From assembly GCA_016271365.2 (NCBI GenBank), contig CM057453.1, forward strand, positions 1,090,885,001-1,090,949,000: a stretch of 64,000 nucleotides of DNA, given 5' to 3'. Below are positions 24,150-34,535 of the stretch, piece by piece. Origin of the DNA: Neoceratodus forsteri (lineage: Eukaryota; Chordata; Ceratodontiformes; Ceratodontidae). Below the pieces are notes generated by a model. It was not told the DNA's origin, ran no database searches, and saw only the letters and a program-made list of their open reading frames with translations. Each line of letters starts with the position of its first letter. The stretch's first letter is position 1. The position numbers and the translations under genes were made by a program.

Positions 24150-24359
24150 TACAATTTATAGACATGATTTTTTAAGTCATTTTTAGTAATGTGATGCAAC
24201 TGCAATCAAGAGAACCTGAAAAGTATGTTGAGTGTGATAACCTTGATAACAACATTAGTAATATTTTGGCAAGTGTAAAACACATAAATAGACTACTTTG
24301 ATAAATCCAGAAAAATCCAATCAACTTGTCCCTGTATACTGTCAACAACATGGTGTCAG

Positions 24360-24531
24360 TCACGGAGGAAGTATTCTCTCTGGCTTAAAATGAGTGTATG
24401 CTCCAGCATCATTAGGGAATGTTGCACGGATTAAGGATAAGCTGCAAGACGGCAGAGGGACTCAGACGTCCTTCCCTAAGTATCCCCAACAGAAGCATAC
24501 CAGTTGCCTATAGGTGGTGTATCTGTACTTC
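24360..24531 (-). pseudogene. Ballast gene exon 3: C-terminal zinc-binding block with premature TGA
   Basis: On the minus strand the acceptor TTTTATTTTATAG is followed by frame KYRYTTYRQLVCFCWGYLGK-D-V, then TGA, then VPLPSCSLSLIRATFPNDAG and a last part ending in I-L-P-P and TGA at 24362-24360. The blocks Y-R-Q-L, W-G-Y-L-G, P-S-C and I-R-x-x-F-P are hallmarks of the ballast domain. The internal TGA stands where the family normally has Arg, so a CGA-to-TGA change at a CpG is the simplest explanation. Entry in phase 2 fits exon 2. Confidence 0.78.
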
Positions 24532-25224
24532 CTATAAAATAAAAATGAAATACATTGTCTCCTTCGATTGCCATAGGATAAATGATAACATTTTCAGATT
24601 ATAAATGCACTGAGCATGCAGAATGCTCCATGCAGGTGACATGTCTGTATTATAAACCGGCTTTCTGTAGGGGGAGACAGGGGAAGTGAAATACTGGACA
24701 ATGGAAAGAAATCGGTCCTTCATGCAGCGACTGTATGTTGCTTGACCTTTTTGTTGATGACATGCAGCAAATGAATTTGCAATGCAAGGTGTGTGCCATA
24801 TTTATTGCTGATGGATGGAAGCTACAGACTGCACTGCAGTCAGTCATCCTACATAAAACGTTGTGACATAGTACACAGCAGAGTTGATAATGAACACAGA
24901 GCAAGTTGTGCGTTTGCGGCAAGAGACAGAACAACACTTTATGGTTCATGATGCTGCAAAAATTACTCCAACACAACTGCTGAAAGTCACCCATAAATGG
25001 AGACACAGTACATAATGAAATGACATGTACTGTCACAGAACATGTCAGCATTCACAGTACACACTTCATGCATGTCTGACTCTTGTCCTACAACTACTGC
25101 ACAGCAGCAGTGTGCCTTTGGTGTATGTGTCACTGGTTATGATAGTCATAACAGAAACACTTTCTCCATCACACAATGAGTGTGACACATACATGTCCAT
25201 ACCCTGAGACATGCAACCAATTCG

Positions 25225-25242
25225 CACACACACACACACACA
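25225..25242. repeat. Short (AC)n microsatellite
   Basis: About nine CA units, in the second intron of the ballast pseudogene. Confidence 0.8.
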
Positions 25243-26199
25243 TTTTCTTCCTCACCTACCCTTACATTTCCATGCCATATTGATCAGCCCTACCATATCA
25301 CACCAGCCAGGCACATACCTCTTAACTTCCCCTGTGTCTTCTCAAATTTTCATCACCTCCACTACTTTCTAATCAGCCCACCCCTGCCCACTTTACGTAA
25401 CTCCTGCACTCCTATGACCCCCTTTCCTCTCCCAAGTACACCCTGCTTTCTGATATCCACACCATGCTTTTCACCTTCCTCGTGACTCCTTCACCATACT
25501 TCTATTACTCTGTTCATCCATGTGCTTTTGACTTCCTTTGACACCTCATTACCCCTCTGTTTTTCAGTGGGCAGCCATGTAGCTCTGTAGTTTACTGTAG
25601 CTGTCTCCTATCTCTTTGGCACTGTTTTCCTACCTTCTATATCCCTTACCGCTGAGAGTCTTGAGAAGATCGCACACTGACCACTGTCACTTACTGTTTT
25701 AATTACCTATAAATTCGTAAGTCATGTAGCCTTATCAGTATTTATGTTGTATCTTATGTATAACTGAACTTTACGTCAATCTGTATTGTTTAAGTGACGC
25801 CTTTTCCTTGTAAATTATACCCTTGTTCATTCACAATTGACGTGGTGCCTTTGCAAGTGAGCCTCAGGCTGAAAGGTGTTTGTAAATGTGATACTTTAGT
25901 AAATTAACCAATAATAATGGGCATTTACTGAACACTTTGTTAGTGCAACATTGGAGATGTTTTGTGGGATAAAATAAATGACAGCACTCCTGCTGATAAT
26001 CAAAAGATCACCTAGCACATTTACAATATTTTACAAGAAGACAATGGAAAAAGTATGTCGGTCATTCACATAGTGGTGATTGCATAGGTCTGTAAATAAA
26101 TCATGACTTATGGTCATTTATGACAAGCATCGTGCTGTGATGACAATATCAGGACACAGTAATGACACCATTGGGAAATTGTTTCAACATTATGTGTCA
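25243..26199. other. Intronic DNA, nothing recognised
   Basis: The interval is pyrimidine-rich at 25243-25670 and AT-rich afterwards. No coding block or repeat family could be assigned. Confidence 0.4.
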
Positions 26200-26425
26200 C
26201 AGATTTTTTTTATTTTAGTCTTTGGTAATTGTGTATGGCCCACTAGGCACAAGTGCCTGTTTTCAAAGGCGACCTGGGAGCACTGGGCAGTTAAGTGACT
26301 TGCTCAGAGTTACATAGTATGCCACTGGAGGTTATGAGAATCAAACTCAGGTCTGGTCTGCTGGATGTACCAAGCTCCTTCACACCTCGTTCCTCTAACC
26401 TGTAGGCTTTACTGCCAGTCCACAT
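26200..26425 (-). mobile_element. CORE-SINE (MIR-like), minus strand
   Basis: Read on the minus strand, it has a tRNA-like head with a TTTGATTCTCA B-box region, then GAGCAAGTCACTTAACTGCC, the CORE/MIR motif. The tail contains TGAAAACAGGCACTTGTGCC and ACCAAAGACTAAAATAAAA. The copy at 44261-44475 (+) matches nearly throughout. It lies in an intron of the ballast pseudogene. Confidence 0.78.
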
Positions 26426-26699
26426 AGTCCCGTTTCACAGTGTGTGCTGCCAATTGTGAACTGTGCTGGCTTAAGAGGAACACCGCATGATCATGCAGCC
26501 ACATCAGGTGTTCAGCGCTGCCTTGATAAAACAACAATGTTACTGCTGGCGCTGACAGTGCAACATCAGAAAGTAATGGAAAACATTTTGCGTGTGAGGT
26601 ACTCTGTAAATTATTGAAGTAATGCATTCCAGATAATAACACTATCCTTCACAACTTTAAATACAAAACAATTTCACAACAGTACTTCAAGACATGCTT

Positions 26700-27320
26700 T
26701 CTGAAGCCGGCACACAAGCGCAAGAGCGGTAAGGCTACCGCTCATGGCGCCAGCAACCCGGGTTCGGGAATGGAATCGAGTGGCTGGAGAGTCAGCTGGG
26801 GAAGAGGATTGAGCACCCAGAGGCTGCTGTCCTCCTCTGGGGTGGATGGGTTGCATGTTTTGTCACTGTACTGCCACCTGGGTGACCACAGGTGGAGGTG
26901 CAGCAGGACAGCAAGTAGAAGAGAGGGGGGATGTCAGAGGGGAGATGGAGTGTTTGCACATGTCAACGTACATTGCTCCATGGCTTCCCAAGCATGCTGA
27001 CATCCTATGGCAGGACCAGAGAGCAGGAAAAGCACTGCAGTACTCCCTGTAGATGGAGCACCAGGCCCCAATCCCAACACTCCTGCCGGCATCAGTGACA
27101 GCATCCACAACGATATATTGACATGTTAGGGCAGAGGAAGGGTGACCCATCCCATACCCACCTGGGGGGTAGAACCAAGATTCCATGGTGGGGGATGGAC
27201 TGCAATGCTGACTGGACAGACATGCAGGGATGCACAAGGCCATGGGAGCCTCTCAAAGGTAGGGAAGCACCATGGTGAGAAGGAGGCAAAAAGAGAGAAT
27301 AAATTAAAAAAAAAAAAATG
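26700..27320 (+). mobile_element. tRNA-headed SINE ending in poly(A)
   Basis: The tRNA-like head (about 26725-26790) has a B-box GGGTTCGGGAATGG. The body shares the CTGCCACCTGGGTGACCACA segment with the copies at 41.6 kb (-) and 43.98 kb (+). The tail contains AATAAATT and a run of A at 27308-27318. The tail stops five or six bases from the 5' splice site of ballast exon 2, which is on the opposite strand. No clear target-site duplication was found. Confidence 0.62.
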
Positions 27321-27325
27321 CTCAC

Positions 27326-27530
27326 TTGTACAAGCTTGGTGGTGCATTGCCTCCTTGGCAGTACTGATGATATGTGTAATAAGCAGTTTGCAGAACATGG
27401 GGATCTAACATCACTGGATGAAAGCCACTGTGGCTCGTAATGCAGTGTATGTCTTTGTCATCCCTTCTGGAAGTCATACGCTCCACCTGATTGCAACACA
27501 AACATTCTAAAGGGTCCACCACAAGTACAC
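27326..27530 (-). pseudogene. Ballast gene exon 2: Cys cluster with frameshifting deletion
   Basis: On the minus strand the acceptor TTTCCCTTTCATCCTCAG precedes G-TGT-ACT-TGT-GGT, which completes Trp from exon 1 and gives W-C-T-C-G, as the family requires. The frame then breaks. The next blocks, LECLCCNQVERM and HCITSHSGFHPVMLDPHVLQ, then TAYYTYHQY, are read in another frame to the donor AA followed by GTGAGC. About 17 bases appear to be missing between C-T-C-G and E-C-L-C-C, including an expected Cys. The estimate comes from the usual spacing in the family. Confidence 0.78.
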
Positions 27531-29869
27531 CTGAGGATGAAAGGGAAACAGTAAATGAAGTTTTGAAATGTTGATAAGAATAATTTCAGCACCATGAAAT
27601 CATGCAACATACACTTGATCTTTCAATATGTTTGTCACTCAACAGTTAGTTTATACACATGCGGGATCATTTTTAAACTTCTCCCGAGAGCAAGTGGATG
27701 ATATGCACGTGTAGCATGCTCCTGCTGCATACATGGAAATATTCATAAGATGCGTGGTTACAATGCTACTGCACATGCCATGCTGAATATAGCAAAGATG
27801 CTCCATAACTCGACTTTAAATGATCCGCTGCATCTTGCAATATTTCACAGCATCTGTGCACCTCTAAATATAGCAGATGGAGCGACCCAGCCAGTGTTGG
27901 TGAGTCAACATGAAGGACTGTTGATGTGAAAAGAGGGGTGCGCAGCAAATGAAACAGAGTGAGTCAGCGCGGGGCCCAAGGGGTGGAGTGGCACTGGAAA
28001 AGTGCAAAATGGGCATAGACACAGCCACCATGGGCAAAGCACAAAGCACCGCACATTGCCCACCAACCCAGGTGATGAACAGGCACAGTGGACACAGCAC
28101 ACAGGGTGGCACAGACACAGTGACACTGCACATGAGGTGCAACAGACACCATGGCTGGGCTAAGCAGTGAAGTAGAAGTGCAAAGGAAACATGCGTGGTG
28201 GCCATGGAAGACACACTACAGGCACAGTGCCACCCAGGCCACTGGTTGCAGTAAGCATGACAGTGCCAGCACTGTTCTGCAGTGCATGTCACTACAGTGT
28301 GGCACTCATGGCGACCAGCCACACTGAAGAAAACATCAGATCAGACCTCCTTCAAAGTATGTACCCCAAACAGGTGGCACTTCCATAGCATCAACCATGA
28401 CAACAGATTGGCCAACTCAGTGTTGCTTCATGCAAGTGCACGTGGCTCTGCAGCCTGCGCACATAGCATGTGTCACAGAGGTGTACCTGGGAATGCCATG
28501 CTAAGTTTTGGCAGTCCTGTTATGTGGTCTTGTTGACCCATGATGCGCAATTGGCACACACGTACACTGATCCACATGTCACAGATGCACCATAGGGATG
28601 TGCTATCCACATGCAGTGGCACATAACCACACAGTGCTGTGACATGCATGATCCACAGCTGTTGTCATCATACATACTCACCCGTGCATGTCCAATTTGG
28701 TATACGCAGAAGTGCTCCATACAGCGTTGCATGGAATAACTCACATAACACATACAGAATGACATGTGCTGCTAGCCAATGTACGATATGCAAGGAGAGT
28801 ATGCAAATGGACTCATTGGCCATTCATGGAGCAAGCATAATGCTTACAATCTCACCTGCTGCACAACTCATTTGCATGAGCTGAGCTACAGTTGCACTTC
28901 CGTGCAGCACCATACAGCACCGGTGACCAACAGGTACTCCAACTCTGTATGTTATTTTGTTTACTTTCCTGATGTTACAGTCCATGTGGTACTGCATGCA
29001 GTGGTTCGTAGACCACATGCTGATATGTGGTAACTATTGCCACATATGTTAATATATGGTCGTGCTGCGCCATATCTATCCTAATGGCCCCACCTACCAC
29101 TATCCCGTGTAGCCATGGTTTTCTTCCATGCAGCCGACATAAATGATGCATTACTGTGTGTCTTGTCCATCTCCCTGCTACCTATTCCTGCTCTGTCTTG
29201 CACCTGACATGACAACCCTGTGCTATACCACACCAATGTCAACAATTCTATGTGCACTGTTCAGTTTGACAACCCAGTTGAAAATGTACACATGGGTGTT
29301 GGCACTCACACTTTCAGTAACACTGCTGACCCTGGCACTGCCTTCTGACCTGTGTTGTGGCAAAGACTGCATTGTCTGTGATTGCTGTCCTGCTTAGTCA
29401 ACAGCATACATGGCTGCTAGGTATTTCTACACTATACTGATACCCTTCGTTATCTCCAGTATCACAAGTAGTTTCCTGTCCATGTTACCTCTCTTGTATG
29501 TGAATGTGATGACACAACCAGCACTCGTGAAAACAATGTCACTGGTATGTCTCAGCATGTCATGCTGTTTCTGTGTGTGCGTGTGTGTGTCTCTCTGTTT
29601 GTTTTACAGTAGGCTCACAGTGCTGAATCAGTATTGCACCAAAAATCATTGTATAATGGCAACATACAGTGGTGAAAGACACAAATATTAACAGTATTGA
29701 GGTCAAACGGTAACATAACATAATAAATACAGTATTGTCTTGGACCAAGTGTGCCTGAGTGTGGACACAGGAAAACAGCATACTAACATATTAAAATTCC
29801 AGCAGAGTAGGCCTCACGGTCTTTACAGTGTGCTCTATAGTCAGCACCCATAATGGGTGCCATTTCAGC

Positions 29870-30400
29870 TGTCCCCAACCTCCCTCTTCGAACCCCTACA
29901 CCCTTGTTATTCCCCCCCATTGAGGTAACTCAGCTTAACCCTGCACCTATACTGTACCTGTCCCCGCCCCTCTTGAACCCAGACACAGACTATACCTACA
30001 CCAGCTCCTCAGGCGATGCATTCCATGATTCCATCACCCTGTCAGTGAAGTGACGCCTCCTCTTCCCCCGAGTATCCCCCCATTAAAGCTTCCACCTGTG
30101 TCCCCTGGCTGCCCCCCTCTCTTTCTGTTGGAGCACCCCATGTAAGAGACCGTTGTTTACCCCCTTCCTATAGTTTAACACCTGAAAATGTCCCTGTCAT
30201 CTACAGAGTACATGTTGAGCTCCTCAATCCTCTACTGATAGGTCCTCTTCCCCCTACCATAATCATCTTACTTGCCCTCATGTGGACCCTCTCCAAGAGT
30301 GCAATGTCCCTTTGTAAGTAATGATGACAGAAATGCAGGCAGTATTCAAAGCATGACCTAAACAGGCTGTTCTACCGAGGGAGAATCACTTACCTCCTTA
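29870..30400 (-). mobile_element. CR1-like LINE 3' fragment, minus strand
   Basis: Minus-strand frames give blocks F-E-Y-C-L-H-F and L-E-R-V-H-M-R-A-S-K-M near 30250-30380, and the C-terminal tail F-T-D-R-V-M-E-S-W-N-A-S-P-E-E-L then V-S-G-F-K-R-G near 29960-30055. These equal the terminal part of CR1 ORF2, also seen at 37200-37756. Stops are present. Confidence 0.7.
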
Positions 30401-30429
30401 TTAAGGTTAACAAAAACAGTGATCTGGTT

Positions 30430-30850
30430 CATAGTTATGGTCACGAGTAATTATATGTACAATAATGGCTGGGGAGGTGGTCATAACGAGAATGTTAGAC
30501 ACCCCTAAGGTGTGGGATGCCACATAAACCCCGAGAGCGAAGCTCAAGGGGGTTTGCTCAGGCATCCCACATCGAGGGGGTGTCTAACATTCGAGTTTCA
30601 CACACTTCCCCAGCTTTTATTTTATATAGTTGCTGGGAAATGCTTTTTCGCCTCAGCAATTATATAAAATATAGTTATATTAAGTTATCTCCGATTCCAA
30701 ATGCAGCATGCTGTGGGGTGAAGAGGACTGGAAGAGCACTTTTTGCACATGCTCAAACATGTTATAACCTGAAGGTTATAACGGAAAGTTATAACCCCCT
30801 TCCCCTATGGGAAAAAGTGGTTGCCAGTTATTATAATACAGTTATGGACC
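30430..30850. mobile_element. Fold-back / MITE-like element with several hairpins
   Basis: The core 30487-30595 is a long imperfect palindrome: GAATGTTAGACACCCC and GTGGGATGCC on the left recur inverted on the right, around a loop near 30535-30545. A second stem pairs TTTTATATAGTTGCTG (30621-30636) with CAGCAATTATATAAAA (30654-30669). Three copies of the self-complementary GTTATAAC lie at 30761, 30775 and 30788. No transposase is encoded. The boundaries are approximate and the superfamily is undetermined. Confidence 0.55.
30487..30595. repeat. 109-bp imperfect palindrome
   Basis: The arms 30487-30540 and 30541-30595 are about 85 percent complementary by eye, with a 16-base perfect run (GAATGTTAGACACCCC). 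Confidence 0.8.
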
Positions 30851-31019
30851 CATAGAGGAAGTAAGTGTGTATGCGGGACAGGAGCAAGTTGGACGAAATA
30901 AGTGTTACACATGAGCAACCATGCAGATAAGTAAGAGATTGATAGTGACTGTGGGGACACTCATAACTGGTACCCACCGTCACTTCACTAGTACTCTATT
31001 ACATGGCACGGTGGTGCTA

Positions 31020-31646
31020 TGTGTGTATGTGTTTGCACAGACCAACAGCAGGCTTGTCAGATACATGCTGGACTACGGCCAGAAGGCTATAGTATGAAGA
31101 GATACACACTATGGGTGAATAAATTCAAAAGTAGTTGTCACAGAAATAACACACAAACCGTGCTCATAATGTACCATCCATAAAGTGAAATGGGGGAACA
31201 TAGTGACAGTACTGTAGTACACACAAGAAAAAATACAGTATTTTGCTGGCCAAACTGTACCTGTCTGTGGACCAAGTGCATGAGCAGTCCGGCAAAATAT
31301 GTTTTAGTTCTGCCACCAGCCAATGGAGAAATAGAGATAAAAAAAAGGAATGATGTCAGCACAGGACAATAGCAGGCTGGTTAAATAAATGGTTGAGCAG
31401 GTGCACCTGCCAGGGGGACAATGAGTGAAATAAAGGTAGTAGGCAGAAAAATTAAAAGTTGGTAATCAGAGAAACCATAAAGTTTATTCAGTCCACACAT
31501 ATCTGTGTGTATCTGCGTGTTTCACAAGTTCCAACAGCCAGAGGAGAACGAAAGACGGAGACAGAGGAATGACAAAACTGGTTTATTCTTGCACACAGTT
31601 TGGCTATGATGGAGTGAGACCGTGTGTGTATGTTGACTGTTGTGTG

Positions 31647-31695
<49 letters not shown>

Positions 31696-31792
31696 TGTGG
31701 TACTGTATTCTGTGCAATGCTGTGTATGTCTGCACAAGCCAATAGCAGGCAGGCATAATAAATACTTGAGCACATCCACCAGCCAGAGAAAA

Positions 31793-31800
<8 letters not shown>
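31020..31800. repeat. Degenerate direct repeats spaced about 330-375 bp
   Basis: The segment 'GCACA..CCAA(T/C)AGCAGGC' followed by an AT-rich run and 'TTGAGCA..' appears near 31033, 31358 and 31732. The last two are clearly alike for about 60 bp, the first more weakly. The remaining parts of the units are diverged. Confidence 0.45.
31649..31694. repeat. (TG)n microsatellite
   Basis: About 23 TG units. It generates spurious His/Thr repeat ORFs on the minus strand. Confidence 0.95.

Positions 31801-31834
<34 letters not shown>
31797..31834. repeat. (GA)n microsatellite
   Basis: About 19 GA units. It generates spurious Ser/Leu repeat ORFs on the minus strand. Confidence 0.95.
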
Positions 31835-31837
<3 letters not shown>

Positions 31838-32136
31838 AGATAGCATGTGGGCTAAGAAAATATGGTGTGTCTGACTGTGTTTTATAGGTTATGAACAATC
31901 ACAAAGCTGTCAAGTCGCCTCGTCAATAATACAAGGGGCACAAGTGATGCATGGACAGGCATAACAAGACCCTCCAATATGAAAGCATCCATCATGGATT
32001 GGTGTGGCACCTTTGTGGATGAACTGTGAAATAATGACCTAGGTATCCTGATTAGATATAGGAAACAGCACACCGGCTTGTAATCCTACTACCTGTCCCT
32101 GAAAAGAGAATATTGACATAACAGTGACCCCCCCCC

Positions 32137-32138
<2 letters not shown>

Positions 32139-32184
<46 letters not shown>
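32139..32184. repeat. (AC)n microsatellite
   Basis: About 22 AC units, preceded by a run of C at 32128-32136. Confidence 0.95.
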
Positions 32185-32185
<1 letters not shown>

Positions 32186-32896
32186 CATCACAGCATGACA
32201 ACCACAGGACACCGAGAAAGGCGCCAGAGATACCATTGGAACACCTAATGTGAACTGCAGTCATATCGGGAGGTGGTTTGGTGTGGTTGATTACTGAATT
32301 ATAATGGGGAAATGTGAAGGCAACAGACATTGAGGACTGTTGCTGGGGGGAGCATATAAGTGGTGACACTGAACCTGTGCAACAGTCATCTTAGTATCCA
32401 AAGTAATGCTCCCCGGGAACACAGTTCCTCAATTGGAGCCTGATGAAAAAACCCGAGCTGCGACATCAACAGTAGCGTTCAGAGACCAATGAGACCACCA
32501 CAAAAAGTTATGGAAAGGGCAGCACGGACATCACAGAATCCAGGGACACAGAATCCAGGGACTGCATTAACAGAGTAAGCAAGTATGACGCCATTTCAGT
32601 ATGTTAGGTATGAGTGCTACAGTACACAGGTTGGAAACTCAGTCTCCACGGGCCCAGCTTCACATAGTGATTGTATTATCACAGTATATTCACGAAAATA
32701 TGCAGTCGCTTAGTACCGAAACCTAACATTGGCAGCCAAAAGTCAGGACCACTGTTGCAAAGAGGGTTTTTTTTTTGGGGGGGGGGTGTTTCCTCACGAC
32801 TGTGAAGCTCTGCAGGATAGCGTGATTCAAATAAAAAAAAAAGATGGGAGAAATGCAGAAATAAAAGTGTGGAACAACAAATGCAGAGCTCTTTAC

Positions 32897-33132
32897 CATT
32901 CTGTGTTTCCCAACTGACGCATGCTTCTGTAAGGAGGCGGCCATGCACTGTCTTCCTCGCTATCTTCTGATTCCATAGACACACTACTTGCATCTGTCAC
33001 ATAAGGGTCATCACGATAAGGATCCACATTGTCCTCTTCAAATTCCACCATGACCTCAGAGGAGTCATTTTCACTGGAGGAGTCCATGGGGCTATCAAAG
33101 CACTCGGATGAGTTGGGGGTGTGGTCCGCCAT
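32897..33132 (-). pseudogene. Ballast gene exon 1: acidic N-terminus
   Basis: The ATG (33132-33130, minus) lies in a good Kozak context (A at -3, G at +4) and starts MADHTPNSSE. The 78 complete codons are rich in Ser, Asp and Glu, then W-P-P-P-Y-R-S-M-R-Q-L-G-N-T-E plus two bases of Trp before the donor GTAAAG. L-G-N-T-x-W directly before the first zinc-binding Cys is typical of ballast proteins. Upstream ATG-less frame extension to 33171 is not needed. This exon itself is undamaged. By itself it would be only an acidic ORF; the match in phase and motif to exon 2 makes the assignment. Confidence 0.68.
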
Positions 33133-33518
33133 ATTTGTTTCCCCTGCCGTGATGTCACACAGATTCAGCACTCGCAGGAAAATAATTTTGGGGTGTGGAC
33201 AAGACAGACAAGTAAAACTACTAAAAATAACATTTGCATTAACGTTTTACACATTTTAAATCATACTTCCTTTATTATTGCACCAAGAGCAATTGCAATC
33301 TTGGTTACATGTCCCAAAGTTCACAAAACCACTTTAATCTACTGTATAGGTGATGAGTGTCTGGAAAATCTAGAAATAAACAGTCCTGATTGGCCAAAAA
33401 TGATGTCATGATTTGTATTTTTTCTTATTGACAGCTTTTCAGAGAACTATGGGCACATAGGAGATACTGAAATGTCAGACCATGCCCCATCTTTAATATC
33501 TTCTGATGCTTTTGCTGG

Positions 33519-33715
33519 CAAAACCTCGAGAGACCTCTTCCCCTCCTCTTTCCTGTGCATGTGTGCTGCTATTTTCATATGACAGTATGGCTTATGAACA
33601 CTGTACTGTAGGTTAGCTAGAAGGGAGTGCTGAGTAAGCCTTACAATTGGTGTTTGTGACATCAATAGCACTACATGCAGTTTACCAATTTCACATGGCA
33701 TGAAGGTACATAACG
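33519..33715 (+). repeat. Diverged direct repeat, copy 1
   Basis: It shares AAAACCT.GAGAGACCTC, AC.GTAGGTTAG.TAGAAGGGA and TTCACATGGCATGAA with 34326-34535 in the same order. Confidence 0.65.
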
Positions 33716-34325
33716 TGGTACATGAAGAAACCCTGATGCCCAAATTAAGTACAGAAGCAGAACTCAGCCAGTGGTGCTATACAAATTATGGCATTAGAGC
33801 AACCTCAGTGCAAATCCTGTCCAATGCTTGTCCAGGCTCAGAAAATGGTGAGTGTGGCCAAACATCGATGTGAAGTAAGTTTTTCTAGCTACTGCTCTGT
33901 GTTCACCACAGAGCGATACACTGCAGTGAAATCCCTGATGGGCGGCACTTAGTCATCAAAAAGAAGAACTCCCTTCAGATGGAGCTTCAATCAACAGCTC
34001 TCCCCTGACTTCTGAAGGCTCCAGCATGCCATCCACATCCTTGTCAAGTCTCTTCAGTTTAGTGACCTGCAGCCTTGCAGCACCTGTACATTTCATCAAT
34101 TACAACCTTAAGTAGGGACTTCAAATGTATTATCTTGCCCACTACCTACAATGTGCAGCACATTTTTAATTCTGTTTTCTTGTTTTACCCAACCCTCCCA
34201 AAAAGGGACTATTCCCCCCAGTTGTGAAGCTCAATAAATGTAAAAGTTATTAATCAACAACTTAAAAAAATTAATCTGTCTCATTTTTCTTAACATTTAG
34301 TAATTTTCTTTGTGCAATTTCACAG

Positions 34326-34535
34326 GAAAAACCTTGAGAGACCTCCTCCTCCCCTCCTTCTCCTCCTACATATGTGTTAGTGTTGTCACACGACAATGTG
34401 ACTTACGAACATTGCACTGTAGGTTAGGTAGAAGGGATGGCAGGGTAAGCTTGCAATAGGTACGTTGGGAAACTTCACTATGTATAACAATATGCATAGC
34501 TTACTGACTTCACATGGCATGAAAGTACCATTTGC
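34326..34535 (+). repeat. Diverged direct repeat, copy 2
   Basis: The partner copy lies 0.8 kb upstream at 33519-33715. By eye about three quarters of bases agree, with small gaps. No coding sense is conserved between them. Confidence 0.65.

Larger units (their letters stand above)
27531..32896 (-). other. Intron 1 of the ballast pseudogene
   Basis: The intron starts GTAAAG at 32896 and ends CATCCTCAG at 27531 on the minus strand. It contains a CR1 fragment, a fold-back element, 31-kb degenerate repeats and several microsatellites. The stretch 27600-29870 has many chance ORFs (for example 27864-28322 on the minus strand) but no motif I can name. Confidence 0.6.
24360..33132 (-). pseudogene. 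Stand-alone P2X7 ballast-type zinc-binding protein gene, disabled
   Basis: Three minus-strand exons (33132-32897, 27530-27326, 24531-24360) join in matching phases (2 to 2 at both introns) across consensus splice sites. The predicted protein has an acidic Ser/Asp/Glu-rich N-terminus, then L-G-N-T-E-W, a Cys cluster, a C-I-T block and a C-terminal block ending in L-P-S-C...I-R-A-T-F-P. This is the arrangement of the cytoplasmic 'ballast' domain of the P2X7 receptor, which also exists as a separate small protein in many animals. No transmembrane or channel part is present, so this is not P2X7 itself. Two lesions break it: a deletion that shifts the frame in exon 2 and a TGA in exon 3. It converges on the THAP/Kolobok gene. 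Confidence 0.72.

Noticed and set aside
24650..25051. 133-codon minus-strand ORF next to ballast exon 3
   Set aside because: It does not carry ballast motifs. The real exon 3 is downstream with a better acceptor and an in-phase match.
27864..28322. 152-codon minus-strand ORF, Cys/His-rich
   Set aside because: Low-complexity composition, overlapping ORFs in other frames, and no zinc-finger spacing that fits a family.
31488..31898. Minus-strand ORFs of 80-136 codons with His/Thr and Ser/Leu runs
   Set aside because: They are translations of the (TG)n and (GA)n microsatellites.
27326..33132. P2X7 receptor gene itself
   Set aside because: No extracellular, transmembrane or channel exons are seen. 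The acidic first exon with its own start codon fits the stand-alone ballast proteins.
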